From positions 1-64,000 of the forward strand of contig JAQGHA010000006.1 in NCBI GenBank assembly GCA_028289065.1: a DNA stretch of 64,000 bases. Direction: 5' to 3'. The notes under the pieces were generated by a model. It saw nothing but the letters and a program-made list of their open reading frames with translations, did not search any database and was not told the origin of the DNA. A program made the position numbers and the translations under genes. This document shows, piece by piece, positions 1 to 8,077 of the stretch (positions within the stretch are counted from its first letter, which is position 1; each line of letters opens with the position of its first letter). This DNA is from Candidatus Saccharimonadota bacterium (GTDB taxonomy: Bacteria > Patescibacteriota > Saccharimonadia > Saccharimonadales > Saccharimonadaceae).

Positions 1-552
1 GCACGGCCTTATTCAGCAGCTTCAACCGCTCACAATATGCCATTACTTGAACTCACTATTCAACATGTACCAGACGGCGAAGTAAGTTCTTATGTGAATA
101 ATGCTCTTGAGATTGGTGACACGGTTGAAATCCGAGGACCGTTTGGCAAATTCTTTGTATGGGATCCAACGATAGTTGAGCCGATGCTTTTGATTGCTGG
201 TGGCTCCGGTATTGTGCCTATGCGTTCTATGCTTGAATCACACACAGCTAGCCAGAGCTCGGCAAAAATGCACCTGGTTTATAGTGCACGTACCTATGAA
301 AATATTATCTATAAAGACGAATTAGTTGATTCGCCCGACACAACAATTACTTTAACTCAAAACGATACCGAAGATTGGCAAGGCGCTACTGGGCGAATTA
401 ACGCCCTACTGCTTCAAAAGGTGCTTGATAGCTACGAAACGCCACCGCTGTGTTACATATGCGGCATGAGTTCGTTTGTGGGAGCCGCCAGCGATATACT
501 TCAGAGCCTTGGTGTTTTAACTGACAAAATTAAAACGGAACGGTTCGGATAA
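1..552 (+). CDS. FAD/NAD(P)-binding oxidoreductase, C-terminal part (partial)
   Basis: The reading frame is open from the first base, so the 5' end lies outside the window. The first residues read RPYSAAST, the Arg-x-Tyr-Ser flavin-binding motif of the ferredoxin-NADP+ reductase superfamily. GPFGKFF (phosphate/flavin contact), AGGSGIVPMRSML (nucleotide-binding Gly-rich loop) and CGMSSFVGAASDIL (C-terminal NAD(P) subdomain) follow. It should move electrons between NAD(P)H and a flavin and then to a partner. No iron-sulphur domain is visible in the part present. It is followed by a clear hairpin terminator. Family assignment is firm; the electron partner is unknown. Confidence 0.85.
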   Translation, partial: ARPYSAASTAHNMPLLELTIQHVPDGEVSSYVNNALEIGDTVEIRGPFGKFFVWDPTIVEPMLLIAGGSGIVPMRSMLESHTASQSSAKMHLVYSARTYENIIYKDELVDSPDTTITLTQNDTEDWQGATGRINALLLQKVLDSYETPPLCYICGMSSFVGAASDILQSLGVLTDKIKTERFG

Positions 553-587
553 CTCAACGCAATATGTCAGGTGACACCCTTCTTGCA

Positions 588-639
588 AGCATAAACAAAA
601 TAAGACCTCCGAATAGGTCTTATTTATAATATTGGTACA
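588..639. repeat. Direct repeat copy 1 (52 bp, contains a terminator)
   Basis: This stretch matches 1266-1317 with only about three differences over 52 bp, at a constant offset of 678. It contains the hairpin terminator and ends in TTGGTACA, the bases that in copy 2 form the CCA end and last acceptor bases of tRNA-Arg(TCG). The two copies bracket the unknown gene at 655-1197. Confidence 0.85.
599..624. terminator. Bidirectional intrinsic terminator
   Basis: Perfect 10-bp arms (599-608 and 615-624) around a 6-nt loop with A-rich and T-rich flanks. It lies between the convergent flavin reductase and the minus-strand unknown gene and can serve both. Confidence 0.8.
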
Positions 640-654
640 GCATATTATCTACTT

Positions 655-1197
655 TTAAAACTTTATTGTTGCGATGCCAGCACCTTCATTGAATCCTGTC
701 TTTGTATCATCTCCCCATTCAGGTAGGGCTTTGATAGCGTACATTTCGTCCAAGCTTATTTTATCCCTAGAGATGCCATGCGCTTGACAGTACGCATTCA
801 CGATAGTATCAAGTTTTCTTTCTGCCACCGCTCGTTCAAATGGACGTCGCATAACATTGCCAAGTATTTCCTGTCTTGATTCTTCAACTTCCTGCATCAA
901 CACCTTGCTTGCCTCAATGGCATCTTGCATAGTCTGATCTTCTTCTATGGCTTGTTGCTGCAGTTCTGCTAGGTTTTCTGTCGCAAACTCGGTTGCGGCC
1001 CTAGTGTGATCTTCTTGAATTCCCCGAACACTTTCTGTGATCATGTCTGTTATTTTAATCGTTTCTGGATCCGATGCAAACATACTTGCGATATTTGCGT
1101 TATGCTGACTTCTTGCAATGTCTTCATGCTCTTGATACAAGGCCTTTGCTTTTGCTGCTACATCTTCGGAGTTAAGATTCGATGGTTGATCTTCCAT
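655..1197 (-). CDS. Hypothetical helical protein in a repeat-flanked cassette
   Basis: 180 residues, mostly charged and predicted helical (long Glu/Gln/Ala stretches such as LAELQQQAIEEDQTMQDAI), with no signal peptide or membrane segment. I recognise no family. It is bounded by two nearly identical 52-bp repeats carrying terminators, the distal one fused to the 3' end of tRNA-Arg(TCG). The gene thus looks like an insertion or a duplication-derived segment downstream of that tRNA. Transcription would run toward the 599-624 terminator. Function unknown. Confidence 0.6.
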   Translation of the reverse strand: MEDQPSNLNSEDVAAKAKALYQEHEDIARSQHNANIASMFASDPETIKITDMITESVRGIQEDHTRAATEFATENLAELQQQAIEEDQTMQDAIEASKVLMQEVEESRQEILGNVMRRPFERAVAERKLDTIVNAYCQAHGISRDKISLDEMYAIKALPEWGDDTKTGFNEGAGIATIKF

Positions 1198-1265
1198 ATT
1201 TTTACCTGTTTATTTATGTATATCTTTTAAGTAAAATACCATAAACGCTTCTGATTGTCGATACG

Positions 1266-1317
1266 AGCATAAACAAAATAAGACCCCCGAAGAGGTCTTA
1301 TTCATAATATTGGTACA
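1266..1317. repeat. Direct repeat copy 2 (52 bp, overlaps the tRNA-Arg 3' end)
   Basis: Partner of 588-639. It contains the terminator of tRNA-Arg(TCG) and overlaps the CCA, discriminator and last acceptor bases of the tRNA. This is the likely original copy, the 588-639 copy being secondary (inference). Confidence 0.85.
1277..1302 (-). terminator. Terminator of tRNA-Arg(TCG)
   Basis: Hairpin AATAAGACC/GGTCTTATT immediately downstream (minus strand) of the tRNA, with a T/A-rich tail. It is the same hairpin as 599-624 with small base differences. Confidence 0.75.
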
Positions 1318-1387
1318 CCCGGACGGATTCGAACCGCCGACCCTCTGTTCCGAAGACAGATGCTCTAATCCACTGAGCTACGGGTGC
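1311..1387 (-). tRNA. tRNA-Arg (anticodon TCG)
   Basis: On the minus strand the sequence gives a full cloverleaf: acceptor GCACCCG/CGGGTGT, anticodon stem TCTGT/ACAGA with loop CTTCGGA (anticodon TCG, reading CGN), a TTCGAAT T-loop and encoded CCA. Confidence 0.95.
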
Positions 1388-1438
1388 ATATTTGTTTAAA
1401 GTACAGGGGTCATTGTAGCATAAAACAATCATTAAAGC

Positions 1439-1444
1439 TATAAT
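1439..1444 (+). promoter_or_regulatory. -10 box of murB
   Basis: TATAAT lies 11 nt before the murB ATG, with no Shine-Dalgarno sequence between. The transcript would have a leader of only a few bases. Confidence 0.5.
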
Positions 1445-1455
1445 TCAATTTAGTT

Positions 1456-2484
1456 ATGGATATTCGTACTAACATTCCCCTCAAAAACCTGACAACCATG
1501 AAACTGGGTGGTCCGGCTCGCTTCTTCGCTGAAATCCACACCCCACCAGAGCTTCAAGAGCTATATCAAAACGCCGTAAGCAAGCAGATTTCAGTATTTG
1601 TTATCGGTGGTGGCAGCAATTTAGTCGCCCAAGATGCCGGATATCAAGGTTTGGTGCTGCGTATGCGTATTCCTGGTTTCGAAATACTTAAGGACGACAT
1701 TTATTCTACAGTTATTAAGGTTGGAGCGGGTGAAGCCTGGGATCCAATCGTCGCCAAAACCGTTCAAATGAACCTCTCCGGTATTGAAGCTTTGTCGGCA
1801 ATTCCTGGCACAGCTGGGGCCGCACCGGTACAAAATATTGGTGCCTATGGCCAAGAAATATCCGAAACGCTCGTTTCGCTAGAAGCCTACGATACCTCAA
1901 ATAACACCTTTGTGACACTCGAAAATAGCGATTGTCACTTTAGCTACCGCTACAGTATATTCAGGGGTGAAGAGGAAGGCCGCTATATCATTACCAGCAT
2001 CACCTTAGAATTATCTAAAAATCAGCCTTCCCCTCCTTTCTATGATTCGCTGCAAGCCTACTTAGACGAGCATGCCATTAAAATAATCACTCACCAATCG
2101 GTTCGTGACGCTGTTGTAGATATTCGCAAAGAAAAACTTCCCGACCCAGCGGTTAAACCAAGTTCTGGCTCTTTCTTCAAAAATACTATTGTTGAACAAT
2201 GGAAGATTACTGATATTCAAAAAACCTATCCGGAATTAAAGTCTTACGATATGGGTGATGGTAAATTCAAAATTTCTACCGGCTGGTTAATTGAAAAATG
2301 TGGCTTTAAAGGTCAGCTCATTCACGGTATGCGTATTAATGAGAAGAATTGTTTAGTACTTATTAACGAATCGGCTACTGGTTATAGTGACCTTGCCGAG
2401 GCTCGTGATGAAATCATCACTAAAGTTCGTGACACTTTCCAAATCCAACTTGAGCAAGAACCCTTAGAAATTCCGGCTTCGTAG
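1456..2484 (+). CDS. murB: UDP-N-acetylenolpyruvoylglucosamine reductase (MurB)
   Basis: FAD enzyme that reduces UDP-GlcNAc-enolpyruvate to UDP-MurNAc with NADPH, the second step of cytoplasmic peptidoglycan precursor synthesis. The 342 residues contain GGGSNLV (51-57, FAD), IPGTAGAAPVQNIGAYGQE (about 116-134), SYRYSIFR (the substrate Tyr/Arg loop, Arg165) and SSGSFFKN with the catalytic Ser at about 239. The Tyr-loop motif and 342-aa length match type I (E. coli-like) MurB. The start ATG follows a TATAAT box closely. It is not clustered with other mur genes, although murA lies 2.6 kb downstream. Confidence 0.96.
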   Translation: MDIRTNIPLKNLTTMKLGGPARFFAEIHTPPELQELYQNAVSKQISVFVIGGGSNLVAQDAGYQGLVLRMRIPGFEILKDDIYSTVIKVGAGEAWDPIVAKTVQMNLSGIEALSAIPGTAGAAPVQNIGAYGQEISETLVSLEAYDTSNNTFVTLENSDCHFSYRYSIFRGEEEGRYIITSITLELSKNQPSPPFYDSLQAYLDEHAIKIITHQSVRDAVVDIRKEKLPDPAVKPSSGSFFKNTIVEQWKITDIQKTYPELKSYDMGDGKFKISTGWLIEKCGFKGQLIHGMRINEKNCLVLINESATGYSDLAEARDEIITKVRDTFQIQLEQEPLEIPAS

Positions 2485-2524
2485 ATTCCTTGCAGATTTG
2501 ATACAAAGCTCTTATGCTAATAGC

Positions 2525-3037
2525 ATGAAACAGCGTGGGTTTACAATCGTGGAGCTGCTGATCATCATCAGCATAATGATTATTCTGTTAACTTTGGCGT
2601 TTGTGAACTTAAATGCAACTCAAGCAAATAACCGTGACACCGAACGAACTAGCGAAATTGGCGTTATTGCCAACAACCTAGAAACGTTCTATAAAAACGG
2701 AGTCAATACCACAACCGTACATGGCCGCTATCCTTCCACCGAACTCTTTGCTAGCGGCGAGACATCTATTAAAACCTTCTTCCCTACTATCGATCTTAGC
2801 TCTGTAACTGCACCGGATGCTGCAAGCGCAGCTGCTTCATTTATACCGGCCACAAACGCCGCCCAAACCACTACGGGTGTATTACCGCAACCCACCAAAT
2901 CACAATACGTGTATCAGCCGATTCAAACGGACGGTACTCTATGTACAGCCGAAACACAGGAATGCCGTAAATACGTACTGTATTATCGAACCGAAATAGA
3001 TAGCACTGTTCGAAAAGTTAACAGCAAAATACAGTAG
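2525..3037 (+). CDS. Type IV pilin-like protein
   Basis: The chosen start gives the leader MKQRG followed by FTIVELL, the class III prepilin signature: cleavage after Gly, N-methylated Phe, Glu at +5. A hydrophobic helix (IIISIMIILLTLAFV) follows, then a globular domain of about 130 residues with a Cys pair near the end (LCTAETQEC), possibly a disulphide. Prepilin peptidase and assembly proteins are not in the window. It starts 40 nt after murB and precedes a second pilin gene. A TTG 27 nt upstream is a poor alternative start because it lengthens the leader without a ribosome site. Likely a pilus or pseudopilus subunit. Confidence 0.85.
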   Translation: MKQRGFTIVELLIIISIMIILLTLAFVNLNATQANNRDTERTSEIGVIANNLETFYKNGVNTTTVHGRYPSTELFASGETSIKTFFPTIDLSSVTAPDAASAAASFIPATNAAQTTTGVLPQPTKSQYVYQPIQTDGTLCTAETQECRKYVLYYRTEIDSTVRKVNSKIQ

Positions 3038-3155
3038 TCCTATTGATTACCCGAGCGTATTATTCATTGTCTAAAAAACGCTTGCGCTTAAATGGCTGGC
3101 GTAGTAAAGTTATGGCAGAATAATTTGTATTTAAATAATTAGGGGGCAACTCATT

Positions 3156-3686
3156 ATGAGTCTCAAGAACATCAAATCTAATACACAAAAGCAAAACGGT
3201 TTCACAATCGTCGAACTTTTGATCGTTGTGGTAGTTATTGCTATCTTGGCAGCGATCACAATTGTGTCTTACAACGGTATTACAAGTCGTGCAAACGATT
3301 CAGCAGCTAAAGCAGCGGCAGCAACAGTACAAAAGAAAGCTGAGCTTTACGCTTCAGACGGACCTACTGGTAAATACCCAGCTGCATATACTGACTTAAC
3401 AAGCGCATCGCCAAGTACTTCTTACTACCTTTCAGGTGTAACAACAACAGCAACTGCAAACGTTAACCCAGATGCAAGCAATGGTAAAACCACTATCAAC
3501 TACATCCGTTGTGGTACAACCGGTACAACAACTGCACCAACTACTCAAGGTGGAATCACTTCTTACACCGGTGCAATCGTTCGTTACTACTCATTTACAT
3601 CGAGTGCAACAGCCGACATCACTGTTGGTCAAAAAGATGGTTCAGTAGGAACCTTCCCAGTAGCTTGCCCAGCAACCGCTTCATAG
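3156..3686 (+). CDS. Type IV pilin (probable major subunit)
   Basis: 176 residues with leader MSLKNIKSNTQKQNG and mature start FTIVELLIVVVVIAILAAI, a textbook type IV pilin N-terminus with Glu5. The rest is rich in Thr/Ser/Ala, with two Cys (RCGTT and VACPA) that could close a C-terminal disulphide loop. A strong AGGGGG ribosome site precedes the ATG and a strong terminator follows, suggesting high expression and hence a major pilin (inference). Such pili could serve twitching, host attachment or DNA uptake; a comEC-like gene is at 33744-35183. Confidence 0.9.
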   Translation: MSLKNIKSNTQKQNGFTIVELLIVVVVIAILAAITIVSYNGITSRANDSAAKAAAATVQKKAELYASDGPTGKYPAAYTDLTSASPSTSYYLSGVTTTATANVNPDASNGKTTINYIRCGTTGTTTAPTTQGGITSYTGAIVRYYSFTSSATADITVGQKDGSVGTFPVACPATAS

Positions 3687-3708
3687 TACTAGCAACTTAT
3701 AGCTAAAT

Positions 3709-3738
3709 AAAAATCGGCCTCGCAAGAAGCCGATTTTT
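3709..3738. terminator. Bidirectional terminator between pilin and glyA
   Basis: Perfect 10-bp inverted repeat AAAAATCGGC/GCCGATTTTT with U-tracts on both strands, placed between two convergent genes. Confidence 0.9.
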
Positions 3739-3750
3739 ATTTAGTATTTT

Positions 3751-4977
3751 TTATTTTTGTTTTAAGGTTTCAATAATACGTTCAGCAATCTTTACCATGT
3801 CACTTTCAGTAAAGCCCTTAGTAGTAACCGCTGGGGTTCCTAATCGGATACCGCTTGGCCGATATGGCGGCAACGGGTCATCTGGAACGGTATTAGCGTT
3901 CACAGTAATACCAGTAACTTCCAGTCTTTCTTGGGCCTCTTTACCGTCGATACCAAAGCTCTCGTAAACATTTGCCAGGATTAAATGGTTCTTCGTACCG
4001 CCCGTAACAAGCTTTAAGCCACCTTTTTTCAGCTCCTCAGCCAATACTTGGGCGTTTTTGAGCACTTGTTCACTGTAAACCTTAAAGCTAGGCTGCAGGG
4101 CTTCGTGAAACGCCACAGCCTTAGCTGCAATCGTATTCATGTGTGGGCCACCTTGCATACCAGGGAATACAGCTCGGTCAATAAGGGTCGGGATGTTTTC
4201 AATCGTCTTTTCTGGTGCTTTTAGTGGATTACCAACTGTACCCATCGAAAGTATCAAACCACCACGCGGGCCGCGGAGGGTCTTATGGGTAGTGGTGGTC
4301 ATAACGTGAAAACCGTGGTCAAGTGGGTTTTCGGCGACGCCAGCGGCAATCAGACCAGCAATATGGGCAATATCAGCCATTAATAATGCGCCTACCTCAT
4401 TTCCAATTGCCGCAAATTTATCGTAATCAAGCTCACCTGGGTAGGCACTAAAGCCAGCGATGATTATTTTTGGCTGATGTTCAATCGCCAACTGACGTAA
4501 TTCGTCATAATCAATCTCACCAGTTTCAATGTCTTTCATTTTATAGCGAATGAAATTATACAGTTTGGCACTACGAGTTACCGGGGCGCCGTGGGTTAAG
4601 TGGCCACCATGGCTGAGGTCCATGGCAAGTACCGTATCACCCGGTTCAAGCCAGGCGCTATATACAGCTTCGTTTGCTGGCGCACCAGAATGTGGCTGCA
4701 CGTTAGCATGGTCAGCACGAAACAGCTTTTTCGCCCGATTAATCGCCAGTTGCTCGATTTGGTCGGTAAATTCTTGGCCACCATAATAACGCTTGCCAGG
4801 GTAGCCCTCGGCGTACTTATTTGTAAACACACTCCCAAGTGCCGCTAACACATCGTTACTGACATAATTTTCACTCGGTATAAGTTCAACGATTTTTGCT
4901 TGACGGTTGGTTTCACCGGCAATTAATGCTGCAACCGCATCATCAAATAGAACCACTGGCCGTACGATTTCATCCAT
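3751..4977 (-). CDS. glyA: Serine hydroxymethyltransferase
   Basis: PLP enzyme interconverting serine plus tetrahydrofolate with glycine plus methylene-tetrahydrofolate. The 408 residues include NVQPHSGAPANEAVY (about 92-106), the DIAHIAGLIAAG stretch and TTTTHKTLRGPRGG with the Schiff-base Lys at about 232. Length is normal for bacterial GlyA. The ATG at 4977 has an AGGAG ribosome site about 10 nt upstream; an ATG 9 nt further upstream runs into a stop. Monocistronic, ending at the shared terminator. Confidence 0.97.
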   Translation of the reverse strand: MDEIVRPVVLFDDAVAALIAGETNRQAKIVELIPSENYVSNDVLAALGSVFTNKYAEGYPGKRYYGGQEFTDQIEQLAINRAKKLFRADHANVQPHSGAPANEAVYSAWLEPGDTVLAMDLSHGGHLTHGAPVTRSAKLYNFIRYKMKDIETGEIDYDELRQLAIEHQPKIIIAGFSAYPGELDYDKFAAIGNEVGALLMADIAHIAGLIAAGVAENPLDHGFHVMTTTTHKTLRGPRGGLILSMGTVGNPLKAPEKTIENIPTLIDRAVFPGMQGGPHMNTIAAKAVAFHEALQPSFKVYSEQVLKNAQVLAEELKKGGLKLVTGGTKNHLILANVYESFGIDGKEAQERLEVTGITVNANTVPDDPLPPYRPSGIRLGTPAVTTKGFTESDMVKIAERIIETLKQK

Positions 4978-5035
4978 AGTACATGTTCTCCTCTTTAACC
5001 TCTATTATACAGACTAAATTAAAAGATGTCCCCTC

Positions 5036-5062
5036 TTGACCGTATATCACAGAAGGTATAAT
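5036..5062 (+). promoter_or_regulatory. Promoter of HTH-murA
   Basis: TTGACC at 5036-5041 and TATAAT at 5057-5062, spacer 15 (a TAATAT at 5059-5064 would give 17). The ATG at 5072 lies about where transcription should begin, so the message is probably leaderless. Confidence 0.65.
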
Positions 5063-5071
5063 ATTAGCAGT

Positions 5072-6604
5072 ATGGAATCTAAATCTTACGCTGCAAAAAT
5101 TGGTACATTAATTCAAGAAACACGTCAAAATAAGGGCATGACCCAGAGTGACCTTGCCAAAGCTTTGAAGACAAGTCAGAGCGCAATCAACCGAATTGAA
5201 AAAGGTGGTCAAAATATCAGCCTTGATATGTTGGCTCGCATTAGTGATGTTTTGTCAAGCCCTATCGTTACCGTTAACCAAAGCGGTACTATTAACTTTC
5301 GAGTTGAAGGTGGTCATAAACTCTCCGGCCGGATTGTTGCTAAAACTAGTAAAAACGCCGCTGTTGCCTTACTCTGCGCCTCACTTTTGAACCGCGGAAC
5401 TACAACACTGCGCAAGGTTGCCCGCATTGAAGAAGTAAACCGTATTATTGAAGTACTCAACAGTGTTGGCGTAAAAACCCGCTGGTTTGGCGATAACGAT
5501 TTAGAAATTACTCCCCCAGCTAAATTAAAGCTGGAAGACATGGATATCGAAGCGGCCAAAAAAACCCGCAGCATTATTATGTTCCTTGGCCCACTTCTCC
5601 ACCGTTACAAACAGTTTAACCTCCCCTACGCCGGTGGCTGTAGCCTAGGTGAACGAACAGTCGAGCCACACCTTAGCGGGCTAGAAGCTTTCGGTTTAAA
5701 AGTGAATACCGTTACCGGCAAATACGAAGCTACCGTTACGGCCGTTAAACCCGAAAGCGCTATCGTTCTATCGGAACGTGGTGATACGGTCACAGAAAAC
5801 ATTCTAATGGCCGCAGCTACTAGCGACGGCGTAACTATTATTCGTAACGCCAGCCCAAATTACATGGTACAAGACCTATGTTTTTACCTTGAAAAACTTG
5901 GGGTAAAAATTGAAGGTATTGGCTCGACTACCCTTACCGTTCACGGCCTTCGCGATATTAACAAGAACGTCGAATATGCTCCAGCTGAAGACCCAATTGA
6001 GGTCATGAGCTTTTTGGCAGCTGCCATAGTCACAAAATCTGAAATAACGATTGAACGTGCGCCAATTGAGTTCTTGGAAATTGAATTAAAATTCCTTGAA
6101 AATATGGGCTTTAAATATGAACTATCCGATGAATACACTGCCTTAAACGGGTACACTCGTTTAGTCGACATCACAACCAAGCCAAGTACTATGGTTGCGT
6201 CAGTGGATAAAATTCACCCAATGCCCTTTCCTGGTTTAAATATCGACAATTTACCCTTCTTTGCGATTATTGCCGCCACAGCCAAAGGCCGTACGCTTAT
6301 TCACGACTGGGTATATGAAAACCGAGCTATCTATCTAACCGAGCTGAGTAAACTTAATGCCAAAGTTGAGTTAGTTGACCCACACCGGGTGTACGTCGAA
6401 GGGCCAACAAAGTGGAAACCGGCCGAAATTATTACCCCGCCAGCGCTGCGCCCAGCAGTAGTTATCTTGCTTGGTATGTTAGCCGCTCCTGGGGTTTCGA
6501 CACTTCGTAATATTTACTCAATTAATCGTGGTTACGAAGATTTAGCCGAACGGCTGAATACCTTGGGCGCTAAAATTAGCATCATCCGAGACATAGCCGA
6601 ATAG
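5072..6604 (+). CDS. murA: MurA (UDP-GlcNAc 1-carboxyvinyltransferase) with N-terminal Xre-type HTH
   Basis: 510 residues. About 8-62 form a helix-turn-helix of the Xre/HTH_3 type (GTLIQETRQNKGMTQSDLAK, then SQSAINRIEKG). From about 70 the EPSP-synthase/MurA fold follows: SKNAAVALL (Lys94-Asn95, substrate contacts), GGCSLGERTVEPH (catalytic Cys190, the fosfomycin target), and the C-terminal INRGYEDLAERL motif. It transfers enolpyruvate from PEP to UDP-GlcNAc, the committed step of peptidoglycan synthesis. Ordinary MurA is about 420 residues and has no HTH. The catalytic residues look intact; the HTH may allow DNA binding or self-regulation (inference). The start follows a -10 box directly. 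Confidence 0.93.
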   Translation: MESKSYAAKIGTLIQETRQNKGMTQSDLAKALKTSQSAINRIEKGGQNISLDMLARISDVLSSPIVTVNQSGTINFRVEGGHKLSGRIVAKTSKNAAVALLCASLLNRGTTTLRKVARIEEVNRIIEVLNSVGVKTRWFGDNDLEITPPAKLKLEDMDIEAAKKTRSIIMFLGPLLHRYKQFNLPYAGGCSLGERTVEPHLSGLEAFGLKVNTVTGKYEATVTAVKPESAIVLSERGDTVTENILMAAATSDGVTIIRNASPNYMVQDLCFYLEKLGVKIEGIGSTTLTVHGLRDINKNVEYAPAEDPIEVMSFLAAAIVTKSEITIERAPIEFLEIELKFLENMGFKYELSDEYTALNGYTRLVDITTKPSTMVASVDKIHPMPFPGLNIDNLPFFAIIAATAKGRTLIHDWVYENRAIYLTELSKLNAKVELVDPHRVYVEGPTKWKPAEIITPPALRPAVVILLGMLAAPGVSTLRNIYSINRGYEDLAERLNTLGAKISIIRDIAE

Positions 6605-6661
6605 TCCACTTGTCACACAGTCATGCTTCTGCTTAAATAGGAGCAATAATGCGAGGAAAAA

Positions 6662-6865
6662 ATGTCTGAAATACGTGAGCGGCTTGCCGTTGTCCTGGAA
6701 GAAGAAATGGATCGAAAACGGTTTTTGCAATATAGCTTAGCGGTTTTTCTGGCTGCCTTCGGGGTTTCTGGCTTTATTTCGGCTATTTTAAACAATAAAG
6801 CCTCTAAGTCTACACAATCCGGACCTTCAAGAGGCTACGGTTCTTCTCGTTTCGGCAAATCATAA
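6662..6865 (+). CDS. Small single-pass membrane protein
   Basis: 67 residues: a charged N-terminus (MSEIRERLAVVLEEEMDRKR), one hydrophobic helix at about 23-43 (YSLAVFLAAFGVSGFISAIL) and a Ser/Gly-rich tail. A GAGG-type ribosome site precedes the ATG. It lies 57 nt after murA, before a surface-protein gene, and may be co-transcribed with either. No known family recognised. Confidence 0.65.
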   Translation: MSEIRERLAVVLEEEMDRKRFLQYSLAVFLAAFGVSGFISAILNNKASKSTQSGPSRGYGSSRFGKS

Positions 6866-6913
6866 GCAGATAGTATATAATCAAAAAAGATACAAAAAAC
6901 AGAAAGAAACAAA

Positions 6914-8071
6914 ATGGCAACAAAACAAGGCAAGCGCAAGGGCACGTCGGCTAAACAGGCCGCTCTTCATTCGCATGTCGCTTCAAGCCTTTTTTCTGTC
7001 TCTTCACATGCCCATACCGGCAAAAGAATGCAAGCTCGGCATACCTCACACGGCTTTTTGCTAATTGCCCTACTTTTAACCGGTGTATTACTTTTTGCTA
7101 ATTTAGGAGCGCTTAAAGCCTACGGGCTTAATAGCAGTGGCAGTAGCCACATTACCGTAAATGTTGCCGGTGATCCACCAACTGAAGGTGCAGCTATACT
7201 TTTTCCGGCTCCTAACCAGTTAACCCGCAGTCCACTTCTCCAAGTAAGCGGTAGCTGCCCAACCGATACATTGGTAGCCCTTTACAATAACGCAACCTTT
7301 GCCGGGTCGACTACCTGTACAGCTGCTGGCGACTTCGCTGTGACAGTTCAACTATTTGAAGGTATTAATACCCTTCAAGCCCAAAATTATGATGGCTTGA
7401 ACCAAGCTGGGCCAAGTACGCCGCAAGTATCCATCACCTACCAACCCGAGGCCGTATTACCCGAAACGCCCATTGAACCAGTCGTCACCCAACCAAGCCA
7501 ATTAGAACCAGCTCCAAATGTACCGGCCGTGCCTGTAACCGTTCCTCAACCAAGTGCCCAACCGTGTTATGACTTACCAAATAGTACCGTCGCCAGCAGC
7601 ACCGCAACGCCAACCATTTCAGTCAATTGTATCTATCGAGACTTGTTTGTTGGTGATACGCTGCAATTTGCTGTATCAATCAAAGGCGGCGCATCGCCAT
7701 ATGCCCTTCTTATTGATTGGGGTGATGGCAAGACCGACCTTGTTAGCATTACAGGCAATGCAGTTCAAAACCTTGAACATGTCTATCAAACCCCAGGTTT
7801 CCATAAAGTCGTTTTAAGTACAACCGATAGCAATGGGGCAAAATCACAAATTCAAACTGTCGTCAGCGTTAATGGCGCACCTGTCACCGGTGCTCCGACC
7901 AACCCAGTTGATGATGTTATTAAAAATATTGCATCAATTTGGATTGAAGCTCCGGTACCACTGTACATAGCGGCTGTCATGTTAGTGCTTGGTTTCTGGA
8001 TTGGTGATATTTTCCAACGAGTGCTATTGAACAAACACTCTCTCCACGCTCCTCGACATAAACGAACCTAG
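6914..8071 (+). CDS. PKD-domain cell-surface protein, membrane anchored at both ends
   Basis: 385 residues. A basic N-terminus is followed by a membrane segment at about 45-65 (FLLIALLLTGVLLFANLGAL). An Ig-like module (about 95-180) comes next with a possible Cys pair (SGSCPTDT and TTCTAAG), then a Pro-rich linker (about 183-220). A PKD-type domain (about 245-315) carries LIDWGDGKTD and HVYQTPGFHKVVLSTTDSNG. A second membrane helix sits near the C-terminus (LYIAAVMLVLGFWIGDIF), followed by a basic tail. The domains are probably extracellular. A TATAAT box lies 33 nt upstream. A role in adhesion or wall structure is inferred. Confidence 0.8.
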   Translation: MATKQGKRKGTSAKQAALHSHVASSLFSVSSHAHTGKRMQARHTSHGFLLIALLLTGVLLFANLGALKAYGLNSSGSSHITVNVAGDPPTEGAAILFPAPNQLTRSPLLQVSGSCPTDTLVALYNNATFAGSTTCTAAGDFAVTVQLFEGINTLQAQNYDGLNQAGPSTPQVSITYQPEAVLPETPIEPVVTQPSQLEPAPNVPAVPVTVPQPSAQPCYDLPNSTVASSTATPTISVNCIYRDLFVGDTLQFAVSIKGGASPYALLIDWGDGKTDLVSITGNAVQNLEHVYQTPGFHKVVLSTTDSNGAKSQIQTVVSVNGAPVTGAPTNPVDDVIKNIASIWIEAPVPLYIAAVMLVLGFWIGDIFQRVLLNKHSLHAPRHKRT

Positions 8072-8077
8072 GTTTGT

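Noticed and set aside
2498..2524. TTG start nine codons upstream for the first pilin
   Set aside because: It would lengthen the prepilin leader beyond the compact MKQRG form and has no ribosome site.
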